A stretch of 64,000 bases of DNA from an uncultured Clostridia bacterium (GTDB taxonomy: Bacteria > Bacillota > Clostridia > Oscillospirales > Acutalibacteraceae). The notes below the pieces were generated by a model. That model was not told where the DNA came from and ran no database searches. It worked only from the letters and a program-made list of their open reading frames with translations. The stretch covers positions 62,001 to 126,000 of the forward strand of contig CANQBM010000003.1 in NCBI GenBank assembly GCA_947589575.1. Direction: 5' to 3'. Positions within the stretch are counted from its first letter, which is position 1. Each line of letters starts with the position of its first letter. Both the position numbers and the translations under genes were made by a program. Below, piece after piece: positions 34,621 through 44,813 of the stretch.

Positions 34621-37600
34621 TCAGAACAGCGAAATCTGGTTTGATTCAGGCATATCACCGAGAGCGCCTGTTTCCTTTAGGGAATCTACAACACTCTTTC
34701 CTATTCCCGCTCTCGCCATAAGGTCATCATAAGACATAAATTCTCCGTTACCGTCATCTCTCGCCTTTGCGATTGCCGTTGCGGCATTCTCGCCTATTCC
34801 GTCAATAGCGCCGAAAGGCAAACGTATTTTTCCGTCCTCAATTCTGTAAAGTCTTGAATCGGATTTATATATATCAACAGGGAGGAATTCAATTCCCCTT
34901 GCAAGCATTTCAATAACAATTTGATTTACTACATAGGTTGACTCTTCTTTTGCCGTAACGGGAAGATTATTTTTTTTCTTTGAGTTAAATTCCTCCATTT
35001 TCTTTTTCACGGCTGTCTTTCCCTCAACAGCGGCAACAGCGTCGATAGCTCCTCCGCGTACTGTGAAATATGCCGAATAAAATTGAATAGGATAATAAAT
35101 CTTATACCACGCGAGACGGAGCGCCGCAATTACATAAGCGGCAGCATGCGCCTTTGGGAACATATACTTTATTTTATAGCATGAATCAATATACCACTGC
35201 TCAACACCGACTGTTTTCATCGCCTCCTCATACGGAGGAAGCTCCTTTGGCGCTTTGCCCTTTCGGGTATATTCCATAATTTTAAAACAGTCCTTTTTTG
35301 AGAGAGGAGACTCCTTACCTGTTTCCCTTTCGTATTTCTCTGTCTTATGAATCAGATACGTCATAATATCATCACGGCATCCGATTACTTCGGAAATTGT
35401 ACAGATACCGTTCTTTATGAGTTCCTGTGCATTTCCAAGCCATACGTCCGTACCGTGCGACAGACCTGAAATCTGGAGGAGGTCTGCGAAATTCTTAGGC
35501 TTTGCCTCCTCGAGCATACCGATAACAAACTGCGTGCCCATTTCAGGTATTGCAAGTGTGCCTGTATTGCAGTCTATATCCTGCGGTGATACACCTATAG
35601 GCTCGGTAGAAGTAATAAGCTCATAAAGCTTGGGGTCGGATAAATCAACATCCATAACGGGAATACCTGTTGAATCCTCAAGATATTTGTAAAGAGTGGG
35701 ATTATCGTGTCCAAGCTCATCAAGCTTTAAAAGCGTGTCATGAAGCGAGTTTTTAAAGTCAAAGTGAGTTGTATATGTACCCTTGTCCTCATCATTTGAC
35801 GGAAACTGTATAGGCGTGAAGTCCTCAACCGTATACTTATTGGGAACAACAACCATACCGCCGGGGTGCTGTCCTGTAGTACGCTTAACTCCCGTACATC
35901 CGGCAGTCAGTCTGTCAATCTCGGCCTTAGGGGTTGAGGCGGTAAGACCGCGCTCGTCAAGATATTTCATTACATAGCCGTATGCCGTTTTCTCCGCAAC
36001 GGTTGCCATTGTACCTGCTTTGAACACATATTCCTTACCGAAAAGCTCCTGAGTGTATCTGTGTGAGCGCGACTGATATTCTCCTGAAAAATTAAGGTCA
36101 ATATCGGGTTCCTTGTCACCGTCAAAGCCAAGGAATGTTTCAAACGGAATCTCGTGCCCGTCGCGTTTCATAGGGGTATTGCAATTCGGGCAGTTTTTCG
36201 GCGGGAGGTCAAAACCGGAGCCGACCTCGCCGTGAGTAAAGAACTCGCTGTGCTTGCAGTTTTTGCAGTAATAATGCGGAGCAAGAGGGTTAACCTCCGA
36301 TATTCCCGCCATATGCGCCGCAAAAGACGAACCGACTGAGCCTCTTGAACCGACAAGATAGCCGTTTCGTTCGCTCTCCTCAACAAGACGCTTTGCAATA
36401 ACATAAAGCACACCGAAACCGTGACCTATTATTGAATCAAGCTCACGCTGGAGCCTCTCTGCCACGTTTTCGGGTACAGGGTCACCGTAAATCTCCTTTG
36501 CCCTTGTCCAGCATTTTTCGGTGAGCTCCTCATTCGCTCCGTCAATATGCGGTTGAAAAGTTCCCAGAGGAATAGGCGGAATATCATCCATAATCATATC
36601 GGCAATCTTATTAGGGTTATCAATAACAAATTCCCTTGCCCTGTCGCCTGCCCAGGCAAAATCCTTGAGCATCTCATCTGTTGTTTTAAAGTAAAGCGGA
36701 GCCTGATTATCCGAATCCTCAAAACCCTTTGAAGCCATTATTATCGAGCGGAATTTAGCATCCTTTTCGTCAAGGAAATGAACGTCCCCGGTCGCGACAA
36801 CAGGCTTACCTAATTTATCCGCAAGAGCGATAATTTTCTTATTTATTTTAATCAAATCATCTTCACTGTTTATTCCCTCGTGTATATCTCTGTTTGACCT
36901 TATCATAAAGGCGTTGTTGCCGTTGGGCTGAATTTCAAGATAATCATAGAATGAGGCAATTTTTTCCAGCTCTTCTTCGCTTTTTTTCTCAAGAACAGCC
37001 TGGTAAAGCTCGCCCTGTTCACATGCGGAACCGATAATAAGGTCTTTTCTTTTTTCCGCAAGCATACTTTTTGGAATTAAAGGACGCGACTTAAATGTCT
37101 TTATGTGAGAAGAGGAAATAAGCTCGTACAAATTTTTCCTGCCGTACTTACGCTCCTCATTCAAAACATTATCGTCAAGCGAGTTATCAGCCTTGACAAG
37201 CAGAATAATATGGTGACGCTTAAACTGTTTCAGCTTAAGGTTCTTAAAATCGGGATATTTTGTATCGTCAACCAAATATCCTTCCATACCGAGAATGAGC
37301 TTGATTTTACCCTTTGCGGTATTATATGCCTCCGGAAGCGCCTGAACAACGCCGTGGTCTGTTACGGCTATTGCTTTATGTCCCCACTTTATTGCTCGGT
37401 TAATAAGAGATTTCGGAGATGAAATTCCGTCCATTTCCGACAAAGATGTATGAAGATGCAGTTCAACTCTTTTTTCATCCGCATCGTCAGTCTTTTCAAT
37501 TTTTTTAACGCTTGATATTGAAAACGGACGCAAAACGTACTGGTTTGAAAAAGTGTCAAACTGATATGCGCCGTTAATAATAACCGTTGTACATTCATTC

Positions 37601-38427
37601 AGTTTTTCAATAAGCGGGTCAATCTTGTGCTTGTCCTCAAACATTTTAACTGTAACAGACGAAGTATAATCGGAAATGTCAAAATTAAATATTTTGCTTA
37701 AACCGCGCTTAGTATCCCTGACTTCAGTTTTGAGGACATCGCCCCAAACGGTAATATATCCATCGTCTGTGCTTATTTCACTAATAGGTTTCGGCTTTTC
37801 TCTTAAAGTTTTACCGAAAATATTTTTAACAGTGTCTTTATAAAGCGGGAGGTTATCCCACTGCTCGTGGACAACATTTTTTTCCTCGTCTTCTTTACGG
37901 CGCTTTTCTTCCTCGTGCTTTTCTGCTACAGCAGCCTTAACCGCCTTTTCAATATCAAACTCCTGTACCTCTAAAAAGCTTATATCATAGTCAACATTAA
38001 AAAGTCTAAAAAGAGTTTTTGAAATCACCGTGTCAACCTTTTGGGATTCTAAAACATCCTTTCCGCCTTTTTTGAGGAATACGGTAAGCGTATTATCCTC
38101 AATTTCCGCCTCGGCAGATTCAAAAAATCCGTTTGCCGCCGGAGTTTCTCTTTGAACATATTCAAGTATCTGTTCGATATTTTTAACTGAAAATTCTGAT
38201 TTAGGAAAAACAGGATTGATGACCGCTTTTCGTATATCCAAAGCCTTTTCAACAGCTTTTTCCGCATTATGTATTTCAAGACAGCTAATAAAGGCGTCAA
38301 ACAAAAGACCTATTTCAAGCGTCCGCTTTTCTCTTGATACTGTAAAAGAAATTATTTCAGCATTTCCGATAACAGAGATAATTTCACTGTCTATGTAATT
38401 TGTAAAATAATCCGAAAATCTATTCAT
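34621..38427 (-). CDS. polC: DNA polymerase III alpha subunit PolC lacking the exonuclease domain
   Basis: A 1268-residue Gram-positive replicative polymerase. Seen in order: N-terminal domain, OB fold (about 225-300), PHP domain (ELHLHTSLSEMDG at 323, VTDHGVVQALPEA, LGMEGYLVDD at 380), the palm (GSRGSVGSSFAAHM; catalytic EPDIDLNF), the structural zinc finger (CKNC...CPNC), QHPGGMVVVP, and the helix-hairpin-helix end. In Bacillus PolC a 3'-5' exonuclease of about 165 residues interrupts PHP right after this LVDD; here the text goes straight from LVDD to KQFKRHHIILL. None of the Exo motifs is present. The ATG overlaps the ispG stop (TGATG). Confidence 0.93.
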   Translation of the reverse strand: MNRFSDYFTNYIDSEIISVIGNAEIISFTVSREKRTLEIGLLFDAFISCLEIHNAEKAVEKALDIRKAVINPVFPKSEFSVKNIEQILEYVQRETPAANGFFESAEAEIEDNTLTVFLKKGGKDVLESQKVDTVISKTLFRLFNVDYDISFLEVQEFDIEKAVKAAVAEKHEEEKRRKEDEEKNVVHEQWDNLPLYKDTVKNIFGKTLREKPKPISEISTDDGYITVWGDVLKTEVRDTKRGLSKIFNFDISDYTSSVTVKMFEDKHKIDPLIEKLNECTTVIINGAYQFDTFSNQYVLRPFSISSVKKIEKTDDADEKRVELHLHTSLSEMDGISSPKSLINRAIKWGHKAIAVTDHGVVQALPEAYNTAKGKIKLILGMEGYLVDDTKYPDFKNLKLKQFKRHHIILLVKADNSLDDNVLNEERKYGRKNLYELISSSHIKTFKSRPLIPKSMLAEKRKDLIIGSACEQGELYQAVLEKKSEEELEKIASFYDYLEIQPNGNNAFMIRSNRDIHEGINSEDDLIKINKKIIALADKLGKPVVATGDVHFLDEKDAKFRSIIMASKGFEDSDNQAPLYFKTTDEMLKDFAWAGDRAREFVIDNPNKIADMIMDDIPPIPLGTFQPHIDGANEELTEKCWTRAKEIYGDPVPENVAERLQRELDSIIGHGFGVLYVIAKRLVEESERNGYLVGSRGSVGSSFAAHMAGISEVNPLAPHYYCKNCKHSEFFTHGEVGSGFDLPPKNCPNCNTPMKRDGHEIPFETFLGFDGDKEPDIDLNFSGEYQSRSHRYTQELFGKEYVFKAGTMATVAEKTAYGYVMKYLDERGLTASTPKAEIDRLTAGCTGVKRTTGQHPGGMVVVPNKYTVEDFTPIQFPSNDEDKGTYTTHFDFKNSLHDTLLKLDELGHDNPTLYKYLEDSTGIPVMDVDLSDPKLYELITSTEPIGVSPQDIDCNTGTLAIPEMGTQFVIGMLEEAKPKNFADLLQISGLSHGTDVWLGNAQELIKNGICTISEVIGCRDDIMTYLIHKTEKYERETGKESPLSKKDCFKIMEYTRKGKAPKELPPYEEAMKTVGVEQWYIDSCYKIKYMFPKAHAAAYVIAALRLAWYKIYYPIQFYSAYFTVRGGAIDAVAAVEGKTAVKKKMEEFNSKKKNNLPVTAKEESTYVVNQIVIEMLARGIEFLPVDIYKSDSRLYRIEDGKIRLPFGAIDGIGENAATAIAKARDDGNGEFMSYDDLMARAGIGKSVVDSLKETGALGDMPESNQISLF

Positions 38428-39476
38428 CACAATTTCTCAATTTCTTTCATTAATTCTTCAAGCAAATCCTTTTCGTCAACTTTTCTGAGTATCTCGCCTT
38501 TTTTAAAAATAAGACCGTTTCCGTCTCCTCCGGCAATACCTATATCCGCCTCTTTTGCCTCCCCGGGTCCGTTTACAACGCATCCCATAACCGCAACCTT
38601 AATCGGCTTTTTACAATTTCTGAGCCTCTCCTCAACCTGTCTTGCAAGCGAAACAAGGTCAATCTTGGTTCTACCGCAGGTCGGGCAGGAGATAAGATAC
38701 GGGCTGTCATTTTTCAGTCCGACTGCCTTTAAAATATCAAATGCGGCAAACACCTCTTTAACAGGTGCGTCGGTCAGGCTTACACGGATTGTATCACCGA
38801 TGCCGTGAGTGAGAAGCGAACCGATACCGACAGAAGATTTAATGATACCCATTCTCTCGGTGCCTGCCTCGGTAACGCCGAGATGAAGCGGATATCCGCA
38901 CTGCTCGGCGGCAAGTTCGTACGCGTTAATCATCGTATTTACATTTGATGATTTTATTGAAATAACTATATCGTCAAAATCAAATTTTTCAAGCAGTCTT
39001 GCGTGATAAAGCGCGGATTCAACCATTGCCTGCGGAGTCGGCGAGCCGTACTTTGCAAGAATTTCCTTTTCAAGCGAGCCTGAATTAACGCCTATTCTTA
39101 TAGGAATATTTTTAGTCCTGCAGGCATCTGCAACTGCCTTTACACGTGAATCGTCACCGATATTTCCGGGATTAATACGAATTTTATCAATTCCCCTTTC
39201 AACTGCGCCGAGCGCAAGACGGTAATCAAAATGAATATCGGCTACAAGCGGTACATCAACAGCATTTTTAATCGGCTCCACAAGGTCAAGCGCCTCTTTA
39301 TTCGGGACAGCAAAGCGGATTACCTGACAGCCTGCGGACGCAAGCTCCTTTGCCTGTGCGACAGAGCCTTCTATATCAGACGCAGGGATATTCAGCATAC
39401 TTTGAACAAGTATTTCACTGTCGCCGCCTATATAGGTATTTCCGAGTTTAATCTTCTTACTCTTTCTTCTTTCCAT
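38427..39476 (-). CDS. ispG: 4-hydroxy-3-methylbut-2-enyl-diphosphate synthase
   Basis: A 349-residue IspG (GcpE), the [4Fe-4S] enzyme that converts MEcPP to HMBPP in the MEP isoprenoid pathway. Cluster ligands are seen in SCPTCGRTKIDL and VMGCVVNGPGEAKEADIGIAGG. The ATG at 39476, preceded by AGGTGA, replaces the longer open frame. It sits between rseP and polC, where Bacillus has proS, and works with the dxr three genes upstream. Confidence 0.96.
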   Translation of the reverse strand: MERRKSKKIKLGNTYIGGDSEILVQSMLNIPASDIEGSVAQAKELASAGCQVIRFAVPNKEALDLVEPIKNAVDVPLVADIHFDYRLALGAVERGIDKIRINPGNIGDDSRVKAVADACRTKNIPIRIGVNSGSLEKEILAKYGSPTPQAMVESALYHARLLEKFDFDDIVISIKSSNVNTMINAYELAAEQCGYPLHLGVTEAGTERMGIIKSSVGIGSLLTHGIGDTIRVSLTDAPVKEVFAAFDILKAVGLKNDSPYLISCPTCGRTKIDLVSLARQVEERLRNCKKPIKVAVMGCVVNGPGEAKEADIGIAGGDGNGLIFKKGEILRKVDEKDLLEELMKEIEKL

Positions 39477-39499
39477 AAATTTCACCTGATAAAATTTTA

Positions 39500-40540
39500 C
39501 TAAAACAGTTTTGTAATATCGCTGAAGGTAACAAGACACATAAGCCCGAGAAGTAAAACAAGACCGACAGCGTTAATCATATATTCAGCCTTTGCAGGCA
39601 ATTTCTTTCGCGTAATTCCTTCTGCAATCAAAATAAATAATCTCCACCCGTCAAGCGCCGGTATCGGAAATAAATTAAAAAGCCCCACATTTATTGTAAG
39701 AAGCGCCATAATTCTCAGCATAGAAAGCACTGAAGTTTTCACAGCGTCCGACACAACCGAAACGGCGCCGACAGGACCGCTTAAATCAGACAGTCCGTAC
39801 CTTCCGACAAGCAAATCGTGAACAGAAAGGAAAACCATACGGGCATATGAAACGGTTTCCTTAAAGGTCTGCGCTATCACATTTACGAAAGTTTTTTTAA
39901 CCCCCTTAAGCCAGAAATCCATTTTGATGTACTGCGTACCCTCGTATTCGTCAAGCTCAAAATCAACCTGAAGAGTAATGTCCTCTCCGTCACGGTTTAC
40001 AAGCATATCAACTGTGCTGTCGGCGCTTCTTGAAAGGCCGGTCTGCACATCGTTTGTAGTATAAACACGCATACCGTCAATACTTTTTATAGTATCACCA
40101 ACCTGCAGTCCGCTTTGCACGGAAACGGCAGTATCATCGAATTTCGCTACCTGAGTAGTTCCGACGAGATTTTGGGAGCATACAATAATCAATACTATTA
40201 CAAGACCTAAAATCAAATTCATAATTGCCCCGGCGGCGACAACAAAAATCCTCTGACGCACCTTTTTATTTGCGAAGGCGTTTTCGTCTTCACTTTCCGA
40301 ATCCTCGCCCTCCATGGAACAGTAACCTCCGAACAAAATTAAACGAAGAGTATACTTGGTATCTTTGCGCTGAAACTGAAAAAGCTTCGGACCCATACCG
40401 ACAGAAAATTCATTCACCTTAATTTTCATCAGCCTTGCCGCCGCAAAATGTCCGCCCTCATGAATTATGATAATTAGTTCAAAAAAAAGTATTGCAATTA
40501 TTATCGGATAAACCGTATTCCAAATAGAACTGATAGTCAC
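39500..40540 (-). CDS. rseP: Site-2 intramembrane metalloprotease RseP/RasP
   Basis: A 346-residue membrane protease that cuts transmembrane helices (anti-sigma factors, signal peptide remnants). HEGGHFAAARLMK in the first helix gives the zinc HExxH; one PDZ domain follows (TQVAKFDDTAVSVQSGLQVGDTIKSIDG); the third zinc ligand is in NLFPIPALDGWRLF. It overlaps dxr by ATGA. The usual GG after LDG is GW here, a mild variation. Confidence 0.94.
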   Translation of the reverse strand: MTISSIWNTVYPIIIAILFFELIIIIHEGGHFAAARLMKIKVNEFSVGMGPKLFQFQRKDTKYTLRLILFGGYCSMEGEDSESEDENAFANKKVRQRIFVVAAGAIMNLILGLVIVLIIVCSQNLVGTTQVAKFDDTAVSVQSGLQVGDTIKSIDGMRVYTTNDVQTGLSRSADSTVDMLVNRDGEDITLQVDFELDEYEGTQYIKMDFWLKGVKKTFVNVIAQTFKETVSYARMVFLSVHDLLVGRYGLSDLSGPVGAVSVVSDAVKTSVLSMLRIMALLTINVGLFNLFPIPALDGWRLFILIAEGITRKKLPAKAEYMINAVGLVLLLGLMCLVTFSDITKLF

Positions 40541-41682
40541 TTAACCGCCTCAATAACATACTCACGGGCAATTCTGTCTGTTTCGAGAACGTCCTCGAGA
40601 GTAAAATCTTTTTTATTTGAGGCATTAAGCATTGCCTCGTTATTAAGATATGCAATATCGGTAAATTTAATTTTACCATTAAGGAAAAGTTTTACGCTTT
40701 CCTCATTCGCTCCGTTCGCAGCCGCCGGATGAAGTCCGCCCATATCTATTGCTTTTCTGCAAACGTCAATACACTTAAAGGTTTCATAGTCAGGCTCAAA
40801 AAATGTAAGCCTTCCATAGTCCGCGAGAGATAACTCCTTAACAGGACTCGGCTCGCGTTCGGGATAAGTAAGCGCATACTGAATAGGTATTCTCATGTCA
40901 GGTACACCGAGCTGGGCAATCATTGAATTATCCCGGTAAATAATTGCGGAATGGACAACAGACTCCCTGTGGACAACTATTTCAATATCCTCATTAGGCA
41001 TATCAAAAAGCCATTTTGCCTCAATAAATTCGAGACCCTTATTCATCATCGTAGCGGAATCTATGGTGATTTTAGCGCCCATATCCCAATTCGGATGCTT
41101 AAGAGCGTCCGCTGCCGTAACATTTTCAAGCTCCGGTAATTTTTTGCCGAAGAAAGGGCCTCCCGACGCTGTAAGAATAATTTTTTTAACCGCCTTCTTA
41201 TTCGGCATACCCTGCATTGACTGAAAAATTGCGGAGTGCTCACTGTCAACAGGCAGTATATCCACGCCGTTTTCTCGAGCGAGGTTTGTGACCAGATGAC
41301 CGCCTGCAACAAGCGTTTCCTTATTAGCGAGGGCGATAGTCTTTTTAGCCTTTATAGCCTCAAGAGTGGGCTGAAGCCCGACCATACCGACAACTGAATT
41401 AAGTACCGTATCCGCTTTGTCATATACCGCGCACTCAATCAGGCCGTCCATACCGCAGGTAACTTTCGTGCAGGTATCTTTAATTCTGTCCTTAAGCTCC
41501 TTTGCGGATGACTCGTTCATCATACAAACAAGGTCAGGTTTGAATTCCCTTATCTGCGTTTCAATAAGCTTAACATTTGAATTTGCTGTAAGACATTTAA
41601 TCTTGTAGCCGTGCATCCGGCATACGTCAAGGCTCTGCGTACCTATTGAGCCGGTCGAACCTAAAAGTGAAATATTTTTCAT
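40537..41682 (-). CDS. dxr: 1-deoxy-D-xylulose-5-phosphate reductoisomerase
   Basis: A 381-residue Dxr, the first committed enzyme of the MEP isoprenoid pathway. NADPH site LLGSTGSIGTQSLDVC at the start, LANKETLVAGG, PVDSEHSAIFQ, the substrate loop TASGGPFFG and catalytic DMGAKITIDSATMMNKGLE are all intact. It lies in the conserved envelope-lipid cluster between cdsA and rseP. Confidence 0.97.
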   Translation of the reverse strand: MKNISLLGSTGSIGTQSLDVCRMHGYKIKCLTANSNVKLIETQIREFKPDLVCMMNESSAKELKDRIKDTCTKVTCGMDGLIECAVYDKADTVLNSVVGMVGLQPTLEAIKAKKTIALANKETLVAGGHLVTNLARENGVDILPVDSEHSAIFQSMQGMPNKKAVKKIILTASGGPFFGKKLPELENVTAADALKHPNWDMGAKITIDSATMMNKGLEFIEAKWLFDMPNEDIEIVVHRESVVHSAIIYRDNSMIAQLGVPDMRIPIQYALTYPEREPSPVKELSLADYGRLTFFEPDYETFKCIDVCRKAIDMGGLHPAAANGANEESVKLFLNGKIKFTDIAYLNNEAMLNASNKKDFTLEDVLETDRIAREYVIEAVK

Positions 41683-41711
41683 TTTAACACCTGATTTTAA
41701 CTTTAATCATT

Positions 41712-42584
41712 TTATATAAAAATTTGCGCAATAAGCGCTATGGCATATGTGCACGGGAGGGTAAAAAGCGTTGAATCAAGTCTGTCCATAACTCCTCCGT
41801 GTCCGGGGAAAATTTTACCAAAATCCTTAACGCCGAAATTTCTCTTTAAAACCGATGCCGACAAATCCCCCATCATTCCCATAAAGGAAACGGGAATACA
41901 GCAGACAAGAAGTACAACTGTCATTGTTTTATCAAGCGGTACATTTGCCGCCTTATTATAAATCAGAATTGCGGCGATATTTAAAATCAAGCTGAAAATA
42001 AGACCTCCGACTGCTCCCTCGACAGTTTTTTTGGGTGAGATATTCGGTGACATCTTGTGCTTTCCGATTGCCATGCCTGTAAGCTGTGCTCCCGAATCGG
42101 TAGCCAGAGCGCAGATAAGAGCAAAGAAAATAAGATAAACACCAAGCTGTATATCGTCAAACATATCCCGTAGTTTTATAAACATACTGAAACCAAACGG
42201 AACAGCAACGCTTGCAAATACCGACACCGTAACGTCCTCAAAGCTTGTATACGCATAGCCTTTTAACATTGCAAGGAGAAACACAAGGCACAATGCAATA
42301 ACAAATATAATGTTTGGAACAAAGCCGATTATTTTCCCCCAGGTCTGCGCGTCGATTAACGGCGTCATTGCCCCTTCGCTTGCAAAAAACGGCACAAATG
42401 CAGAATAAATAATTCCCACGGTTTTAATAAATTTATTTTTGACTTTAGCGCATTTCATAATTTCACCGCTTGCAACTGCCGAAATAAACGCAACCGCCGC
42501 AGCAAGAACAGGCGTATTAATCTGCCAAACAATAAGTGCAAGAACTGCTAAAAGGCAGACCGCGGTAATAACTCTCTGTTTCAT
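41712..42584 (-). CDS. cdsA: Phosphatidate cytidylyltransferase
   Basis: A 290-residue polytopic enzyme making CDP-diacylglycerol for phospholipid synthesis. About eight membrane helices and the C-terminal signature (SVLKRNFGVKDFGKIFPGHGGVMDRLDS) are clear. It follows uppS by two bases, the standard order. Confidence 0.95.
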   Translation of the reverse strand: MKQRVITAVCLLAVLALIVWQINTPVLAAAVAFISAVASGEIMKCAKVKNKFIKTVGIIYSAFVPFFASEGAMTPLIDAQTWGKIIGFVPNIIFVIALCLVFLLAMLKGYAYTSFEDVTVSVFASVAVPFGFSMFIKLRDMFDDIQLGVYLIFFALICALATDSGAQLTGMAIGKHKMSPNISPKKTVEGAVGGLIFSLILNIAAILIYNKAANVPLDKTMTVVLLVCCIPVSFMGMMGDLSASVLKRNFGVKDFGKIFPGHGGVMDRLDSTLFTLPCTYAIALIAQIFI

Positions 42585-42586
42585 AA

Positions 42587-43303
42587 TTATCCTCCGAACC
42601 GACGATTTCTCTTTTCAAATTCACGCAGAGCTGAATGTAAATCGTCTGCCTTAAAATCAGGCCACAGCACATCACTGTACCAAAACTCGCTGTATGCCGC
42701 CTGCCACAGCAGGAAATTTGAAAGGCGCTGCTCTCCGCTTGGTCTGATAATCAAATCGCATTCATCAACTGTATAAATATTTTGCGATATATCATCTTCG
42801 GTAATTTTCGTTTTACCTTGCGCAATCAGCTTATTTACAGCAGAAACAATTTCCTGCCGACCGCCGTAATTGATTGCGAGGTAAACAGTCGTTCCTGTAT
42901 GTGACGCGGTTTCTTCCTCAGCCTCGTCCATAAGGTCAAGCAGTTCTTTAGAAATGCCTTCACGCTCTCCGATAAATTTTATCCTGCTGTTTCCCGCTTT
43001 TGTCATATCGCTCTTTGCCTCAAGAAGATATTCCATAAAAAGATCCATAAGAGCATCAACCTCTTCCTTGGGTCTTTTCCAGTTTTCTGTGGAAAAAGCA
43101 TAAAATGTCACATATTCTATACCGAGTTTTTCGCACTCTTTACTTATTGTGCGAAACACATTTGCTCCGGCTTTATGCCCCGCGGAGCGAGGAAGAGCGC
43201 GCTTTTTTGCCCACCTTCCGTTACCGTCCATAATAATTCCAATATGCTTTGGGAGTATGGAAAATTCAGTGCTTTTATCTTCTTTTTTGCCGAACAGTGC
43301 CAA
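42587..43303 (-). CDS. uppS: Undecaprenyl (isoprenyl) diphosphate synthase
   Basis: A 238-residue cis-prenyltransferase that makes the C55 carrier for wall glycans. HIGIIMDGNGRWAKKRALPRSAGHKAGA holds the catalytic Asp26 and phosphate-binding residues; the C-terminal LIIRPSGEQRLSNFLLWQAAYSEF is typical. Linked with cdsA and dxr; its product would also carry sugars for the GT2/GtrA module at 14-18 kb. Confidence 0.97.
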   Translation of the reverse strand: MALFGKKEDKSTEFSILPKHIGIIMDGNGRWAKKRALPRSAGHKAGANVFRTISKECEKLGIEYVTFYAFSTENWKRPKEEVDALMDLFMEYLLEAKSDMTKAGNSRIKFIGEREGISKELLDLMDEAEEETASHTGTTVYLAINYGGRQEIVSAVNKLIAQGKTKITEDDISQNIYTVDECDLIIRPSGEQRLSNFLLWQAAYSEFWYSDVLWPDFKADDLHSALREFEKRNRRFGG

Positions 43304-43367
43304 ATTTCAGCGCCTCCTTAATACAGTTATAGGGCGACTGTTGAAGCCGCCCTGAGAGCATCAAAAA

Positions 43368-43922
43368 TTACAGAGAGAGAATTTCCTCTTCCTTTTTTTT
43401 GGTGATAGCCTCAGCCTGCCTGATATAATCATCCGTAATATCCTGAAGCTTTTTTTCGCCGTCTTTCTGATCGTCCTCGGTAATTTCATTATTCTTTTTA
43501 AGCTTTTTAATATCATCCATAGCGTCACGGCGCACATTACGGATAGCTACCTTAGCCTCCTCGCCTCGTTTTGAAACATCCTTCTGAAGATTTTTACGGT
43601 GTTCCTCAGTAAGCTGAGGGAAAGAAAGTCTTATAACCTTTCCGTCGTTTTGCGGATTAATACCTATATCCGACACATTTATTGCCTTTTCAATATCCTT
43701 AAGAGTAGATGTATCCCATGGCTGAATAACAAGAAGTCTTGCCTCAGGAACGCTTACCGCCGCCATTTGGTTAACAGGCGTCGGCACTCCGTAATAATCC
43801 ACCATAACTCTGTCAAGCACTGACGGATTTGCTCTGCCTGCCCTTATTGATGAAAAATCCCTTTCAAGTGAATTAAGACATTTTTCCATTTTTTCCTTAG
43901 TTTTCGCATAAACAGTTTCCAT
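43368..43922 (-). CDS. frr: Ribosome recycling factor
   Basis: A 184-residue RRF that with EF-G splits post-termination ribosomes. FSSIRAGRANPSVLDRVMVDYYGVPTPVNQMA and the C-terminal helix bundle are normal. It lies 13 bases after pyrH and 64 bases before uppS. Confidence 0.97.
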   Translation of the reverse strand: METVYAKTKEKMEKCLNSLERDFSSIRAGRANPSVLDRVMVDYYGVPTPVNQMAAVSVPEARLLVIQPWDTSTLKDIEKAINVSDIGINPQNDGKVIRLSFPQLTEEHRKNLQKDVSKRGEEAKVAIRNVRRDAMDDIKKLKKNNEITEDDQKDGEKKLQDITDDYIRQAEAITKKKEEEILSL

Positions 43923-43935
43923 AAAAATACCTCTC

Positions 43936-44643
43936 TTAATTATTGACTAATGTTCCGATTGATTCACCCTGAACCGCTCTGACAACATTTTCAGGATCGG
44001 TCAAATCAAATACAAGTATTGATAAATCGTTATCCTTGCAAAGCGAAAATGCCGTTGAGTCCATAACCTTAATATCGCGGGCAAGTACCTCTTTAAATGT
44101 TACCTCGTCAAATTTGACAGCGTCGTCATATTTGTTGGGGTCTTTATCGTAAACGCCGTCAACATTGGTTGCCTTAAGCAGTACATCCGCATTGATTTCA
44201 ACCGCTCTGAGCGCAGCGGCAGTATCTGTTGAGAAAAACGGAGAACCTGTACCGCAACCGAAAATTACAATCCTGCCCTTTTCAAAATGGCGGATAGCTT
44301 TATTGCGTATATACGGCTCAGCAATTTGGCGCATTTCAATCGCCGTCTGAACTCTGACAACTGCGCCTAACTGTTCAAGAGCGTCGCAAAGCGCAAGCGA
44401 GTTCATCGCGGTTGCAAGCATTCCGATATGGTCCGCTCTCGTTCTGTCCATATGCTCGCTCGTCCTGCCTCTCCAGAAATTCCCTCCGCCGACAACGATA
44501 CCGACCTCAACTCCTAAATCAGCAATTTTTTTAACAGACTTACAGATTTTAATAACGGTATCAGTGTCTATACCGGTCGTCTTATCTCCTGCAAGAACTT
44601 CACCACTGAGCTTTAACAAAATTCTCTTATACGCAATACTCAT
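43936..44643 (-). CDS. pyrH: UMP kinase
   Basis: A 235-residue hexameric UMP kinase of the amino acid kinase fold ([38 protein letters not shown]). First gene of the pyrH-frr-uppS-cdsA-dxr-rseP-ispG-polC run, with its own promoter since the BspA-like gene separates it from tsf. Confidence 0.97.
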   Translation of the reverse strand: MSIAYKRILLKLSGEVLAGDKTTGIDTDTVIKICKSVKKIADLGVEVGIVVGGGNFWRGRTSEHMDRTRADHIGMLATAMNSLALCDALEQLGAVVRVQTAIEMRQIAEPYIRNKAIRHFEKGRIVIFGCGTGSPFFSTDTAAALRAVEINADVLLKATNVDGVYDKDPNKYDDAVKFDEVTFKEVLARDIKVMDSTAFSLCKDNDLSILVFDLTDPENVVRAVQGESIGTLVNN

Positions 44644-44674
44644 ATAAAACCTCCAACATTTTTTACTTTTATAT

Positions 44675-44703
44675 ATAATAATATAAAATATCCCTAAAGT
44701 AAA
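44675..44703 (-). promoter_or_regulatory. Candidate promoter for pyrH operon
   Basis: Minus-strand TTTACT (44703-44698) and TATTAT (44680-44675), 17 bases apart, 32 bases before the pyrH start, which has GGAGG. The region is very AT-rich, so the exact site is uncertain. Confidence 0.5.
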
Positions 44704-44751
44704 TAGTTACATTAAAAATTAAATATTAATTTACAGTTTTTCAAAATTATG

Positions 44752-44808
44752 AAAAAGGCGGACCGCCCTGCGCTAAATCAAGTCAACGTCAAGGCAGTCT
44801 GCCTTTTA
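44752..44808 (-). terminator. Terminator after the BspA-like gene
   Basis: AAAAGGCAGACTGCC pairs, with one mismatch and a wobble, with GGGCGGTCCGCCTTTT across a 22-base loop, followed by T residues on the minus strand. It separates the surface-protein gene from pyrH. Confidence 0.7.
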
Positions 44809-44813
44809 TTTTA

